A DNA stretch of 64,000 nucleotides, from NCBI RefSeq assembly GCF_001550155.1, contig NZ_LRUF01000019.1:1-64000 (forward strand), read 5' to 3'. Made by a program: the position numbers and the translations under genes. The notes under the pieces were generated by a model. The model was not told the DNA's origin. It was given only the letters and a program-made list of their open reading frames with translations, and did no database searches. The stretch comes from Pseudoalteromonas arabiensis. Its GTDB lineage: Bacteria > Pseudomonadota > Gammaproteobacteria > Enterobacterales > Alteromonadaceae. Below, piece by piece: positions 18,654-29,008 of the stretch. Position 1 is the stretch's first letter. Each line of letters starts with the position of its first letter.

Positions 18654-20207
18654 ATGGTTTCTCAAGAGCTCGATTATTTTCGCGCTATCATCCAAGCGAA
18701 CATGGAGCCGCTTGCAAAAGTCACCGAGGTCAGCGAAATGGCTGATCTTAGTGCACGGCTAGGCAACCATGTGTGGTTAAAGCGTGAAGACCAACAACCG
18801 GTTTATTCATTTAAACTTCGTGGTGCCTTTCATAAACTGAGCAAGTTGCCAAAAGGCTCTGATGTGATCACCGCTTCAGCGGGTAACCATGCGCAAGGTG
18901 TCGCACTCAGTGCCTCATTTTTAGGGCATAAAGCAACGATTGTAATGCCAGTCACAACACCAGAAATTAAAGTGAATGCAGTGCGTGCGTTAGGTGGTGA
19001 AGTGGTATTACACGGCCATCATTTTGATGCAGCAAAAGCCCATGCTTTAGAGCTTACTGAGCAGCGTAATGGGGTGTTTGTGCCACCGTTTGATGATCCC
19101 GATGTGATTGTTGGCCAAGGTACGGTTGCCCGTGAATTAATGCAGCAACTGAATGACCTTGATGCCGTCTTTATTCCTGTTGGCGGTGGTGGCTTACTTG
19201 CAGGCATGGCTGTGTATATAAAGTCGTTACGTCCTGATATCAAAGTCATTGGTGTTGAAGCTGATGAGAGTGCTTGCCTAAAAGCCGCGCTTGAAGCAGG
19301 CAAGCCCGTTGAGCTTGATCGTGTCGGTAGCTTTGCAGATGGCGTAGCCGTAAAAGTTATCGGCACAGAAACGTTTCGTTTAGCACAAAAATTTTGCGAT
19401 GAGGTTGTCACTGTAACGGGCGATGAAATCTGCGCCGCAATGCAAGATATCTTTGTTTCAACCCGCGCTATAGCGGAGCCTTCAGGGGCGCTATCAACAG
19501 CGGGTCTGAAAAAGTGGTGCCAACAAAATGGGGTGAAAGGCTTAAACGTGGCTGCGATTTTATCGGGTGCGAATTTAAACTTTGACCGCTTACGTTATGT
19601 TGCTGAGCGAACGGCGCTAGGTGAAAAGAACGAAGCACTCCTTGCTGTGACGATTAAAGAAGAGAAGGGCAGCTTTAAGCAGTTTTGTAACTCGTTAGGC
19701 GGCAGGGCCATCACCGAGTTTAATTATCGCTATGCAGGCCCTGGCGAAGCGCAAATTTTTGTCGGTATAGCACTAAGGCAAGGCCAACAAGAGCTTGATG
19801 AGCTAAAAGCGGCACTGACAGAAAATGATTATACATTTTGCGATCTATCAGATAACGAGCTGGCTAAATTGCATATTCGTTATATGGTGGGAGGTAAAGC
19901 GCCAGCCCAACTTCATGAGCGATTACTGCGCTTTGAGTTTCCTGAATACCCAGGTGCATTAGCACGATTTTTAGATACCCTTGGTAGCAATTGGAATATC
20001 ACTTTATTCCATTACCGCAATCATGGTGGATCGATTGGTAATGTGCTGGCTGCCTTTGCGATTGAACCGAGTGATTATGAGGTATTCAATGAGCATTTGA
20101 ACCGTTTGGGATACAACGTTCAAGATGAAACGAACAATCCATGTTTCACCCAGTTCTTAACTAGCCAAGGTCAAGAATTGAGTGAAGTCAAAGCAGCTAA
20201 TCAGTAA
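18654..20207 (+). CDS. ilvA: Threonine deaminase, biosynthetic
   Basis: This PLP enzyme converts threonine to 2-oxobutyrate, the committed step to isoleucine. The PLP lysine is in VYSFKLRGAFHK (Lys 54) and the phosphate loop is GGGGLLAG (about 178-185). The 517-residue length includes the C-terminal pair of ACT-like regulatory domains (about 325-510), which in the family give feedback inhibition by Ile and activation by Val. It starts 2 bases after ilvD and is followed by a terminator. Confidence 0.96.
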   Translation: MVSQELDYFRAIIQANMEPLAKVTEVSEMADLSARLGNHVWLKREDQQPVYSFKLRGAFHKLSKLPKGSDVITASAGNHAQGVALSASFLGHKATIVMPVTTPEIKVNAVRALGGEVVLHGHHFDAAKAHALELTEQRNGVFVPPFDDPDVIVGQGTVARELMQQLNDLDAVFIPVGGGGLLAGMAVYIKSLRPDIKVIGVEADESACLKAALEAGKPVELDRVGSFADGVAVKVIGTETFRLAQKFCDEVVTVTGDEICAAMQDIFVSTRAIAEPSGALSTAGLKKWCQQNGVKGLNVAAILSGANLNFDRLRYVAERTALGEKNEALLAVTIKEEKGSFKQFCNSLGGRAITEFNYRYAGPGEAQIFVGIALRQGQQELDELKAALTENDYTFCDLSDNELAKLHIRYMVGGKAPAQLHERLLRFEFPEYPGALARFLDTLGSNWNITLFHYRNHGGSIGNVLAAFAIEPSDYEVFNEHLNRLGYNVQDETNNPCFTQFLTSQGQELSEVKAANQ

Positions 20208-20215
20208 CTAAATAT

Positions 20216-20248
20216 AATCAAGACTGCTAATGAGGAGTCTTGATTTTC
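20216..20248 (+). terminator. Intrinsic terminator of the ilv operon
   Basis: A 10-bp stem AATCAAGACT/AGTCTTGATT (20216-20225 with 20236-20245) with a 10-base loop runs into TTTT. Confidence 0.75.
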
Positions 20249-20296
20249 CCTCTATTTTTCCTATAGTTAATGCACGGTTTCAAGCAAGGATGTTGC

Positions 20297-21340
20297 GTGC
20301 AAGGTATAAAAGGCCTACTAGGGTTAACCTGTTTAATGCTCTCTATGAGCGCACAATGCGCTGATAAAGTTAGCCTACAACTAAAATGGACTCACCAGTT
20401 TCAATTTGCAGGCTACTATATGGCTGCAAAAAAAGGCTTTTATAAGGAAGCGGGCCTTGATGTTTCCATAATACCTGCCGATCCGAATGCGCCAGATACC
20501 TTCCCAAAACTGTTAAGTGGCGAAGCCGATTTTGCCATCACTCACTCAGGCATATTACAAAAGCGCCAGCAAGGCGCGCCAGTTGTTGCCCTTGGAGCCA
20601 TACTGCAGTTTTCGCCATATTGTTGGATGGTAAAAAATAACTCAGATATTTTTCAGCCCAGAGACTTTGCTGATAAGAAGCTTAGTAAAATCGGTTCAGT
20701 TGAAAATGCAGAGTTATTGGTAATGTTGCAACGCGCGGGGCTTGATCAACAAAGTTTAATAGCTGCAAGTCATGAAGGGGGCATTGAACAGTGGCTTGCC
20801 GGTGACTTAGATGCGGTGCAAGTTTATGTCACCAATGAGCCCTACACGATGACATTACAAGGAGTGGGTCATCGACTCATTTGTCCGCAAAAGTTTGGTT
20901 TGAATGTGTATGGTGATATTTTATATACCAGCGAAGCAATGGTTGAAAAAAATCCAGATATCGTTGAGCGCTTTTATCATGCAAGTATTAAAGGCTGGCG
21001 TTACGCGTTATTACATTTAGAAGAGAGTATTGCCGTTACTCAACATGATTATGCTACTCATAAAAGCTTACAAGAGCTTGCTTATGAAGCAAATGTATTA
21101 ACGAGTTATATTAAGCCGCCAGGCGTAAATCTTGGCAGTATGTCGATGGCAAAGTGGCGTTTAATTGCTGAATTATATGGCCTAGATCAAACCGAGTTTG
21201 ACCGCGCGTTTAAAAACTTTATGTATCAACATCAAGATGATGGCGGCTTTGAATTATCTTGGATGCTTATTCTAGCTATTGTACTGAGTATTTTATGCAT
21301 CCCTCTTTATATCCGTTTAATCAGCAGTGGTAGGCGTTAA
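20297..21340 (+). CDS. NMT1/THI5-like substrate-binding protein with C-terminal membrane anchor
   Basis: A protein of about 347 residues with a signal peptide, then a periplasmic-binding domain of the NMT1/THI5 family (VSLQLKWTHQFQFAGYYMAAKKGFY, the typical start; ThiY/SsuA relatives bind pyrimidine precursors or sulfonates). A single transmembrane helix (SWMLILAIVLSILCIPLYI) ends the chain, followed by only a few residues. Such domains fused to a helix usually feed a kinase or GGDEF module, absent here. No ABC permease or ATPase is adjacent. I prefer the GTG at 20297 (AAGGA six bases upstream, cleaner signal peptide) over the ATG at 20270. Confidence 0.82.
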   Translation: MQGIKGLLGLTCLMLSMSAQCADKVSLQLKWTHQFQFAGYYMAAKKGFYKEAGLDVSIIPADPNAPDTFPKLLSGEADFAITHSGILQKRQQGAPVVALGAILQFSPYCWMVKNNSDIFQPRDFADKKLSKIGSVENAELLVMLQRAGLDQQSLIAASHEGGIEQWLAGDLDAVQVYVTNEPYTMTLQGVGHRLICPQKFGLNVYGDILYTSEAMVEKNPDIVERFYHASIKGWRYALLHLEESIAVTQHDYATHKSLQELAYEANVLTSYIKPPGVNLGSMSMAKWRLIAELYGLDQTEFDRAFKNFMYQHQDDGGFELSWMLILAIVLSILCIPLYIRLISSGRR

Positions 21341-21389
21341 AGGGTGAAAAACTGTTATAATCACTTTTATTTTTTGTCGTTTAGAAGTT

Positions 21390-22568
21390 ATGACGCTTGC
21401 TCAGCAATTTATTGCCTTAGATACGCTGCTTTTTAAAACTCGCCAATACTGGCAATGCACCGCCTTCGATTTTGATGATCTTCCTTGGCCTGAATTAGCC
21501 AACTTACTATGGACGCTGGATGACCAACAAGTTAGCGAGCTTGATGCCGATCAGCCAGCTTTATATCGTTATTTTGCTGAGGCAATTGAGGGCATCGACC
21601 AGTTGGCTCTGTTGTGTGAACTGCCAGCTATCAGTACTGCCCGTAATGAGTTTCCGTTTTGGATAAGTAATGGCATTAAAGGTCGTAAATTTGAGCAACT
21701 ACAAGACTTTGTTGCAGCGATTAGTCAGCAGTCATTAAACCGGCCTGTTTTAGAGTGGTGTGCAGGTAAAGGGCATTTAGGTCGTATGCTGGCATTCAAT
21801 GGTGCGCCAAGTGTACATAGCATTGAGCTGCAACAGCACTTATGTGAACAAGGCCAGCACAGTGCTACACAACAGCACTTGGCAATGCAGTTTTCACAAG
21901 CTGATGTATTAACCGACAACACCGATGATTTTTTTGAAAGCCAGCAGCATGCTGTGGCTCTCCATGCCTGTGGTCGTTTGCATCAAACATTTATGCAGCA
22001 AGCAAGCAAAGCGAAAACCCAGCAAATCAGCTTTTCACCATGCTGTTATCATTTATTCACAGATAACGCTTATCAAGCAATGAGCGAGCCAGCAAAACAA
22101 AGTCAGCTTGCGCTTACGCATCGTGATTTAAAACTGGCACTACAAGAAACGGTAACGGCACCGAGTCGCGTCGATAAGGTAAGAAAAACAGAGGTTGAAT
22201 GGCGTCTTGGGTTTGATGCGTTACGTAAATCAATCACTGGTGAATTACACTATGTGAGTGTGCCGTCAGTGAACAAGGCAATCTTCTCTGATTCTTTTGA
22301 ATCATTTTGTTTATGGGCGGCTGAGAAAAAATCATTACCCCTACCTAAAGGTATTGATTACAATGAATTTTTAGAGGTAGGCAAAAAGCGCAAAAGGGTC
22401 ACCGAGCGAGTTGAACTCGTCCGACATGTGTTCAGAAGGGCAATTGAAGTTTGGCTCGTGCTCGATCGTGCTTTATATTTGCAACAACAAGGATATCAAG
22501 TAACGGTGAGCACGTTTTGCGAGAAACAGCTGACACCAAGAAATATCTTGATCCAAGCTAATTATTAA
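21390..22568 (+). CDS. SAM-dependent methyltransferase, substrate unknown
   Basis: A cytoplasmic protein of 392 residues. The SAM-binding motif I is VLEWCAGKGHLGRML (about 119-133), followed by the acidic end of strand 2 in HSIELQ. The SFSPCCYHLF segment (about 214-223) fits the Methyltransf_32 type (PF13679), whose better known members methylate tRNA or other nucleic acids. The substrate here is not known. It lies 18 bases before the carbonic anhydrase gene and may share its transcript. Confidence 0.8.
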   Translation: MTLAQQFIALDTLLFKTRQYWQCTAFDFDDLPWPELANLLWTLDDQQVSELDADQPALYRYFAEAIEGIDQLALLCELPAISTARNEFPFWISNGIKGRKFEQLQDFVAAISQQSLNRPVLEWCAGKGHLGRMLAFNGAPSVHSIELQQHLCEQGQHSATQQHLAMQFSQADVLTDNTDDFFESQQHAVALHACGRLHQTFMQQASKAKTQQISFSPCCYHLFTDNAYQAMSEPAKQSQLALTHRDLKLALQETVTAPSRVDKVRKTEVEWRLGFDALRKSITGELHYVSVPSVNKAIFSDSFESFCLWAAEKKSLPLPKGIDYNEFLEVGKKRKRVTERVELVRHVFRRAIEVWLVLDRALYLQQQGYQVTVSTFCEKQLTPRNILIQANY

Positions 22569-22586
22569 AAACCGTAAAGAGGCGCA

Positions 22587-23249
22587 ATGAGAAAGTTAAA
22601 AAATTTATTCGAAAATAATAGACGTTGGGCAGCACGTACGAGTGAAAATGACCCTGAGTTTTTTAAAATTCTATCAATGCAGCAAAATCCAGAGTACTTA
22701 TGGATCGGTTGTTCTGACTCGCGTGTACCTGCAAACGAAATCGTAGACTTGTTACCGGGTGAGTTATTTGTCCACCGTAACGTAGCAAATGTGGTTGTAC
22801 ATACCGACCATAACTGCCTTTCAGTGATGCAATACGCTGTTGAAGTGCTAAAAGTAAAGCACATCATGGTAGTAGGTCACTATGGCTGTGGTGGTGTACA
22901 AGCGGTATTAAACGAAGCACGTTTTGGCTTAATCGATAACTGGCTACGCCATGTGGGTGATGTAAAAGAAAAACATATCGAACAACTCAATGCATTACCT
23001 GAGCAAGAGCGTTTAAATAGCTTGATCGAACTAAACGTTATCGAACAAGTGCGTAACGTATGCCGTACTAATATTGTGCAAGATGCTTGGGCGAAAGGCC
23101 AAGAGTTAACAATTCATGGTTGGGTGTATGGTTTAGCAAATGGTCATTTGAACGACCTAGAGTCGGTCGTAACCTGTGCTGAAGAAGCCAGTGATACCTA
23201 TGGCATTGCAGTAAAGCGCGTTTTTGAACGTGTTGCTGAAAAAAGCTAA
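22587..23249 (+). CDS. can: Beta-class carbonic anhydrase
   Basis: This cytoplasmic zinc enzyme interconverts CO2 and bicarbonate, supplying bicarbonate for carboxylations at low CO2. The 220 residues match E. coli Can. The zinc ligands are at the same positions as in Can: Cys 42 and Asp 44 in CSDSRV, and His 98 and Cys 101 in HYGCGG. It is followed by a strong bidirectional terminator. Confidence 0.96.
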   Translation: MRKLKNLFENNRRWAARTSENDPEFFKILSMQQNPEYLWIGCSDSRVPANEIVDLLPGELFVHRNVANVVVHTDHNCLSVMQYAVEVLKVKHIMVVGHYGCGGVQAVLNEARFGLIDNWLRHVGDVKEKHIEQLNALPEQERLNSLIELNVIEQVRNVCRTNIVQDAWAKGQELTIHGWVYGLANGHLNDLESVVTCAEEASDTYGIAVKRVFERVAEKS

Positions 23250-23270
23250 TAACCAAAACTAGCTAGATAG

Positions 23271-23302
23271 AAAAAAGGAGAGCGAATTCGCTCTCCTTTT
23301 TT
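23271..23302. terminator. Bidirectional terminator between can and ubiK
   Basis: A 14-bp stem (23271-23284 with 23289-23302) around an AATT loop makes the whole 32 bases a perfect palindrome. A runs on the left and T runs on the right provide a U tract for transcripts from either side. The ubiK stop codon overlaps its right end. Confidence 0.9.
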
Positions 23303-23564
23303 ATTGTTCGTCTTGTTTGCTAGCAAGTTGTTGCTCTAATAAAGCCACTTTTTCTTCAAGCTCAGTGAGTTTTTCACGAGTACGAATAAGTACTTGGCTT
23401 TGAATATCAAATTCATCACGGCTTACAAAGTCCATCTCAGCAAGTTTGTTTTGAATAGCTTGCTTGGTTTTACCTTCGACTGTTTCGGCAAGGTTTTTCA
23501 CGCCTTGCGGCATGTTATCGGTGATTTGCTTAGCGATTTCTTCAAGTTTTGCTGGGTTGATCAT
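23301..23564 (-). CDS. ubiK: Ubiquinone biosynthesis accessory factor UbiK
   Basis: An 87-residue protein (YqiC/BMFP family) that helps assemble the cytosolic UbiJ-UbiK lipid-binding part of the ubiquinone complex. It begins MINPAKLEEIAKQI, then an amphipathic helix, and ends in a coiled coil (TREKLTELEEKVALLEQQLA). I chose the ATG at 23564, preceded by AAAGGA. The frame stays open further upstream but would run into the rep promoter and first codons. It is divergent from rep. Confidence 0.88.
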   Translation of the reverse strand: MINPAKLEEIAKQITDNMPQGVKNLAETVEGKTKQAIQNKLAEMDFVSRDEFDIQSQVLIRTREKLTELEEKVALLEQQLASKQDEQ

Positions 23565-23675
23565 CTTCGTCCTTTGAGTCACGTAAAAAAACAATCTTAC
23601 CTTATTGGCTAGGCGTAGTGTAGTGATTACGGTAAAATTGCCCGTCCTGTCTTTGGATAATTTCTTTAGGGGCTT

Positions 23676-25688
23676 ATGAAACTCAACCCAAAACAAGATG
23701 AAGCGGTAAAGTATATTAGTGGGCCGTGCTTAGTATTAGCCGGTGCGGGCTCAGGTAAAACGCGTGTTATTACTAATAAAATCGCTTACTTGGTGCAAAA
23801 GTGTGAGTATCAAGCACGCAATATTGCTGCGGTAACCTTTACCAATAAAGCGGCGAAAGAAATGCGTGAGCGTGTAACGCAAACACTTGGCAAGCAGGAG
23901 TCGAAAGGCTTATGGGTTTCAACGTTTCATACCCTTGGGCTTGAGATCATCAAAAAAGAGTTAACGACGTTAGGTTTTAAACCTGGGTTCTCATTATTTG
24001 ATGATCAAGATACCAACCAGCTATTAGCTGAACTGACCGAAGAAGAGCTTAAAAAAGACAAAGATCTACTCAACCTTCTGAAGATGCAAATAGGTAGCTG
24101 GAAGAACGAATTGATTCTACCAGAGCGTGCTATTCGAGAAGCCCGTGAGCCACAAAAAGCGTTGTTTGCTCAGCTGTATGCGCGTTATCAAAATCAATTG
24201 CGTGCTTACAACGCCCTTGATTTTGATGATCTGATCATGATCCCCACCTTATTGTTAGGCCAAAATGCTACGGCACGTGAACGTTGGCAACAGCGTTTTC
24301 GTTACTTGCTGGTGGATGAGTATCAAGATACTAATACCAGTCAGTATCAACTGGTTAAGCTATTGGTGGGTGAACGCGCTCGTTTTACCGTGGTAGGCGA
24401 TGACGACCAGTCTATTTACTCTTGGCGTGGTGCTAAGCCACAAAACCTTGTGCTATTGAGTAAAGACTTTCCGGGCTTGCGTTTAATTAAGCTTGAACAA
24501 AATTACCGAAGTGCTGGGCGAATTCTTAAAGCGGCGAATATTTTGATTGCCAATAATCCTCATGAGTTTGATAAAAAGCTATTCAGTGAGCTAGGTTATG
24601 GTGAGCCTATTAAAGTGATTGGCTGTCGTGATGAAGAGCATGAATCTGAACGAGTGGTCGCTGAGATCATTTCACATAAATTTATGAAGCGCACTAGCTA
24701 TAAAGATTACGCGATTTTATACCGTGGTAACCATCAAGCGCGTGTGTTTGAAAAAGCACTCATGAGCAACCGCATTCCTTATAAGATCAGCGGCGGCATG
24801 TCATTTTTCTCGCGTTCAGAAATCAAAGACATCATGGCGTATTTACGTTTGTTAGTGAACCAAGATGACGACAATGCCTTTTTACGTATTGTAAATACGC
24901 CTCGCCGTGAGATTGGTACGGTGACACTGGAAAAGCTAGGTACCCTAGCTAATGAAAAACACATTAGTTTATTTGCTGCCTGTTTTGAACCTGAGCTTGC
25001 GCACCGATTAAAAGGGCGTGGCTTTAATGCCTTAGCTGGCTTTGCTCGCTGGGTGGTTGAGCTTTCTGATAATGCGGTACGGGGCGATACCCTGGAAGCT
25101 GTAAAAGAGTTAGTTAGGCAAATTAACTACGAAGCATACCTATATGAGTCATCACCGAGTGCAAAAGCTGCTGAAATGCGTATGAAAAACGTTTCGGAGC
25201 TTTATCGTTGGATCACCGATATGTTAACAGGGGACGCAGACAATCCACCACTGAACCTTGCCGAGGTGGTTAGTAAACTGACCTTACGCGATATGCTTGA
25301 GCGTAACGAAGAAGAAGATGAATCTGATGCGGTACAATTGCTGACTCTGCATGCTTCAAAAGGTTTGGAGTATCCGTATGTGTTCATGGTAGGCATGGAA
25401 GAGGGCTTATTACCGCACCAAGTGAGTATTGATGAAGATAACGTTGAAGAAGAGCGTCGTCTTGCTTATGTAGGGATCACGCGTGCTCAGCAAGAGCTGG
25501 TCATGACCTATGCTAAGTTACGCCGTCAATTTGGTGAAACCTCAGACACAGAGCTGAGTCGCTTTGTGCAAGAATTACCACAAGATGATCTAGCCTTTGA
25601 AGCGAAGAAACCACCGTCTTCACAGGCTGAGCGTATGGAGAAAGGCCAAGCACGAGTCGCTAATCTAAGAGCCATGCTTAAGAAGTAA
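23676..25688 (+). CDS. rep: ATP-dependent DNA helicase Rep
   Basis: A superfamily 1A 3'-5' helicase that clears proteins ahead of the replication fork and restarts stalled forks. The 670 residues match Rep (673 in E. coli). Motifs: Q-motif LNPKQDEAV, Walker A GAGSGKT (23-29), Walker B VDEYQDTN, motif [16 protein letters not shown], motif [11 protein letters not shown] and motif [22 protein letters not shown] separates it from UvrD. It converges with the GGDEF gene and their 3' ends overlap by 11 bases. Confidence 0.95.
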   Translation: MKLNPKQDEAVKYISGPCLVLAGAGSGKTRVITNKIAYLVQKCEYQARNIAAVTFTNKAAKEMRERVTQTLGKQESKGLWVSTFHTLGLEIIKKELTTLGFKPGFSLFDDQDTNQLLAELTEEELKKDKDLLNLLKMQIGSWKNELILPERAIREAREPQKALFAQLYARYQNQLRAYNALDFDDLIMIPTLLLGQNATARERWQQRFRYLLVDEYQDTNTSQYQLVKLLVGERARFTVVGDDDQSIYSWRGAKPQNLVLLSKDFPGLRLIKLEQNYRSAGRILKAANILIANNPHEFDKKLFSELGYGEPIKVIGCRDEEHESERVVAEIISHKFMKRTSYKDYAILYRGNHQARVFEKALMSNRIPYKISGGMSFFSRSEIKDIMAYLRLLVNQDDDNAFLRIVNTPRREIGTVTLEKLGTLANEKHISLFAACFEPELAHRLKGRGFNALAGFARWVVELSDNAVRGDTLEAVKELVRQINYEAYLYESSPSAKAAEMRMKNVSELYRWITDMLTGDADNPPLNLAEVVSKLTLRDMLERNEEEDESDAVQLLTLHASKGLEYPYVFMVGMEEGLLPHQVSIDEDNVEEERRLAYVGITRAQQELVMTYAKLRRQFGETSDTELSRFVQELPQDDLAFEAKKPPSSQAERMEKGQARVANLRAMLKK

Positions 25689-28242
25689 TACTTTGTACTG
25701 TTTGTGAAAAAGGACTAAAAGGGGCTAGGGCGTGTTGTTTGCCTATAAACAAGGATAAACCGTGCTTATCTAACAAGGTGCGGTAGTTAAAAATCGATGG
25801 CCCCTTGGCGATTACCTGAATATTTTGGATATTCGTAATGGCCAACACGCCTTGCAATTGTAGGTGATAATTATCTTGTTGGAGCACACGTTTACTGAAA
25901 GTAGAACTAAGTAGTAAGTAATCAAAGTTAAACTCAGTCAGTAAATTAAGCTCACATCTGTCTTTTGCGAACTCGTTTAGTCCTACCGAAAACCCTTGTT
26001 CAATTAAGCTTTTTAAGTTTTCAATTTGTACCGCAGATGCATAACGGATTTCTTGCTCATTAAATAACAAACACATTCTCTGTGCGTTGTGTGCATTTAA
26101 TAATTGGCGTAACGATTGAAAATTAATACGTTCTAACACTAAGCCTGAACAGGGGAAGAGTACTTTTTGTAAGTTAGCATTATGGGCTAATTCGAAAGCT
26201 TGTTTTAATAAGCTAAGCTCCACTTCGAAATGTTGAACTTTATCGGTTGCAAACTTTTTCAATACCTCAAAACTGGTACTGCCAAGCACGGGGTGTTCAC
26301 CAAATGCTTCCAATAATGACTCAGCTCTAGATTCCTCATTGAGTGTGATGATTTCTGCGCTTCTAAAATGCATTGGCAGATCATCAAGATGATGCATACT
26401 CTCGGTTTCATGTTGAGAAGTGGTTGTATTCAATAAAGGGTGGAAGCACTCAAAACGGTTACGCCCTGCATTTTTTGCATAATACATCGCAGCATCTGCA
26501 TCACGAATAATTTCATCGGTATGTTTATAACTTGCTTTTGAGTAAGTAATGCCAATACTTGCGCCACTTTGAACGCACTGACCTTTCATGCAGAAAGGTT
26601 TTTTCATTATCTCAATAATACGTTTTGCAACATCTTCTGCTTGCTGTCTTTCGGTTAAATGATTTAACAGTACCACAAACTCATCACCGCCTAAGCGAGC
26701 TAATAAGTCGTGCTCTCTTATACAGTGTGAGAAAGACTCGGCAACACCAATTAGAAATTGATCCCCTGCTTGGTGACCAAGTTGATCATTTATATCTTTA
26801 AATTTATCTAAATCAATAAATAAAACCGCAAATTGTTGCTCAGGATAACGTTGATAATGTTGTAATGTTTTTTCAAGTTGAGTTAAGAATAAGCTACGAT
26901 TGGGCAAGCTGGTTAGTGAGTCATGATGTGCATCATGATATAGCTGTTGTTCTATTTTTTTACGCTCTTCAATTTGCATTTGTAAATGCATATTTGCTTG
27001 GCGAAGTTCTTTCGTTTTTTCTGTAACCCGTTGCTCAAGTTTTTGGTGGCTCAACTTTAACTCTTGGCTTGCTAAATGAGCCTGAATTACGCTTGCTATT
27101 TGATGTGATACAAAAGTAATTAATTCGCAATCATCTTGGCTAAATTCATGTTTATTACAATAAGCTTGGCAAACAATAAGACCAATGACCCCTTGTGACG
27201 TTTTTAGTGGAGCGCCTAACCAACTGGTTGCTCTTCTTTGTGGTGGGACATCGATAGGGCGTTCAATGACGCCTAGTTTTATTAAATCTTTTGCTCTTTG
27301 CTCATCTATCACTTGGCACTTTTCTGTACTAAGTACTAATTCACTGTAGCCTTTGGCGAAAGGCCTAGGTTTTGCGTTGTCATTAAATTCATCGACGCAA
27401 TAGGGGAAGCTTAACCAATTAGTTGTTTGATCATACAAGGCAATGTATAGGTTATCGGCATAGGTGATGGTTTTAATAATTTCATGCACATGGGCATAGA
27501 CGTCTTCAACGTTTTTACTCAAAGTTGCCAGCTCTGAGATTTTGAATAAAATTTGTTGGCGATCGAGTGCTTTTTTACGTTGTAAAATTTCATCATTTAA
27601 AGCTTGGTTACTTTGCGTCAGTGCACGGGTGCGAATTTTGACTTCAGACTCAAGTAACTCGCGTTTTTTCACCCGTTCGATTGCTGTTGCAAGGTAAAGC
27701 GACATGACTTCTAGTAGTTCTATTTGCTGCTCTGTATAGTTTTGTGCCTTGTCATAACTTTGCGCGACCATGACACCAATGATGGCTTTCTCACGGTAAA
27801 CGGGTACGCCCACCCAATGCTCTGCTGGCGTGCCGTATGCTTTAAACAACCCCTTCTCAACGGCTTCTTGTGTTTGCTGTTTAGAAAAATAGCTTGTTTT
27901 GCCGTGCTTAAATACGTACCCAGTTAAACCATCTTTGAAGAAATGTTCATATTTTAGAGGGACAGACAGGCCATCTTTTTCATCGGCAAAATAAGAAAGT
28001 TCAAGGTTATCTGTAACAGGGTTATTTAGTACGACATAAAAGCTTTTACTGGGTATAAAGTCTTGAAGAATATTATGAATAGCAGGGTAGAGCAGGGTTA
28101 ATTCGGCAACAGTACTTGCTTGCTCTGAAAGTTGTAGTAGAGCATGCTGCAAGTGATGTGATTGCTTATATTTCTTTATAAGCGATTTTAAGCGAGCATT
28201 TTTATGGGCTAGCTTTTCAATGTGTGTTGCTGAATCTTCCAA
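25678..28242 (-). CDS. GAF-GAF-GGDEF diguanylate cyclase with degenerate EAL domain
   Basis: A cytoplasmic signalling protein of 854 residues. An N-terminal coiled coil precedes GAF domains at about 40-190 and 235-395, each with a coiled linker after it. The GGDEF domain (about 436-597) has an intact GGDEF (518-522) and the inhibitory I-site RxxD five residues before it (509-512), so c-di-GMP synthesis with feedback is likely. Residues about 640-840 look like an EAL fold without catalytic residues: no EAL motif, the DDFGTG loop reads NEFAKD, and the AEG motif reads AKG. It therefore probably makes but does not degrade c-di-GMP. Confidence 0.88.
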   Translation of the reverse strand: MEDSATHIEKLAHKNARLKSLIKKYKQSHHLQHALLQLSEQASTVAELTLLYPAIHNILQDFIPSKSFYVVLNNPVTDNLELSYFADEKDGLSVPLKYEHFFKDGLTGYVFKHGKTSYFSKQQTQEAVEKGLFKAYGTPAEHWVGVPVYREKAIIGVMVAQSYDKAQNYTEQQIELLEVMSLYLATAIERVKKRELLESEVKIRTRALTQSNQALNDEILQRKKALDRQQILFKISELATLSKNVEDVYAHVHEIIKTITYADNLYIALYDQTTNWLSFPYCVDEFNDNAKPRPFAKGYSELVLSTEKCQVIDEQRAKDLIKLGVIERPIDVPPQRRATSWLGAPLKTSQGVIGLIVCQAYCNKHEFSQDDCELITFVSHQIASVIQAHLASQELKLSHQKLEQRVTEKTKELRQANMHLQMQIEERKKIEQQLYHDAHHDSLTSLPNRSLFLTQLEKTLQHYQRYPEQQFAVLFIDLDKFKDINDQLGHQAGDQFLIGVAESFSHCIREHDLLARLGGDEFVVLLNHLTERQQAEDVAKRIIEIMKKPFCMKGQCVQSGASIGITYSKASYKHTDEIIRDADAAMYYAKNAGRNRFECFHPLLNTTTSQHETESMHHLDDLPMHFRSAEIITLNEESRAESLLEAFGEHPVLGSTSFEVLKKFATDKVQHFEVELSLLKQAFELAHNANLQKVLFPCSGLVLERINFQSLRQLLNAHNAQRMCLLFNEQEIRYASAVQIENLKSLIEQGFSVGLNEFAKDRCELNLLTEFNFDYLLLSSTFSKRVLQQDNYHLQLQGVLAITNIQNIQVIAKGPSIFNYRTLLDKHGLSLFIGKQHALAPFSPFSQTVQSITS

Positions 28243-28399
28243 TGATTTAGAACCAGTTATTATTTTTGTTTATTTATTGTTCTCTATAGTTCCACTTTTT
28301 TCGTAGATCGTCAAGTAGATGATGGTCTCTATTAGTAGTGAAGATATGCGATTATAGGTACGAATTGCTTGGGTTTGAGAGGAGTTAAAGAGCAAAAAA

Positions 28400-28424
28400 A
28401 AGGGCTTAACAGAGTTAAGCCCTT
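28400..28424 (-). terminator. Intrinsic terminator of the cytochrome c5 gene
   Basis: An 11-bp stem (28400-28410 with 28414-28424) with a 3-base loop. The T tract lies on the minus strand, 20 bases after the cytochrome stop codon. Confidence 0.85.
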
Positions 28425-28444
28425 CGTCGTTATTTATTTAGCAA

Positions 28445-28837
28445 TTATTTGCTAGTCATAAAGTCGATTGCTGCACTGATTTCTTCATCAGAACAGTCCA
28501 TACACGTCCCTTTCGGCGGCATGGCATTAAAACCATTGATTGCGTGATCTAATAAGGTATCTTTACCTTTCGCAATTCGAGGAGCCCAGTCATCTGCTGA
28601 TTTAGGTGCGCCAAGAGCACCTGTGCCGTGACATGCAAAACATGCGGCTTGATAAACTTGTTCACCAGAACGTGGACCTGTTGGCTCAGCAGCAGCAGCC
28701 GCTTTATCACCTTCTAGATATACAGAACCAATTGGCGCTAGACGCTTTTTAATGGCATCTTCAGTCAAAGAGTTGTCATATGCTTGCGCATATGCCGTTG
28801 TTGCTAGCAGTAATAATGCAGCTGATAGTTTTTTCAT
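28445..28837 (-). CDS. Cytochrome c5 family protein
   Basis: A periplasmic monoheme cytochrome of 130 residues. It has a signal peptide (cleavage likely after AYAQA), one heme motif CFACH (about 66-70) and a distal Met in NAMPPKGTC. The extra Cys pair in CMDCSDEE fits cytochrome c5, which carries a disulfide near the C-terminus. It passes electrons between respiratory complexes. The start overlaps the stop of a small membrane ORF by 4 bases (ATGA). Confidence 0.9.
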   Translation of the reverse strand: MKKLSAALLLLATTAYAQAYDNSLTEDAIKKRLAPIGSVYLEGDKAAAAAEPTGPRSGEQVYQAACFACHGTGALGAPKSADDWAPRIAKGKDTLLDHAINGFNAMPPKGTCMDCSDEEISAAIDFMTSK

Positions 28838-28965
28838 TTTGCCTTGCTCACTTCGATTTGAACGTGATCAATCACGATATATATGACGGAAATTAGAACG
28901 ATTATAACGCTAAGCCACAATTTATAAAATGATCTGAAAGGCTTTTTCTTTATAAAAACCGTCAT
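28834..28965 (-). CDS. Putative 43-residue membrane protein coupled to cytochrome c5
   Basis: A short frame that begins MTVFIKKKPFRSFYKLWLSV, with basic residues followed by one hydrophobic helix (about 16-33) and a charged tail: a single-span inner membrane protein, N-in by the positive-inside rule. Its stop overlaps the cytochrome c5 start by 4 bases, which argues it is translated. I see no clear ribosome-binding site at this ATG. A longer version from 29061 would overlap elbB and is less likely. Confidence 0.42.
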   Translation of the reverse strand: MTVFIKKKPFRSFYKLWLSVIIVLISVIYIVIDHVQIEVSKAK

Positions 28966-29008
28966 TTTTTGCGTTAGCGCAATAAAAATTAGCTGCTTAA
29001 ATAGCGCA

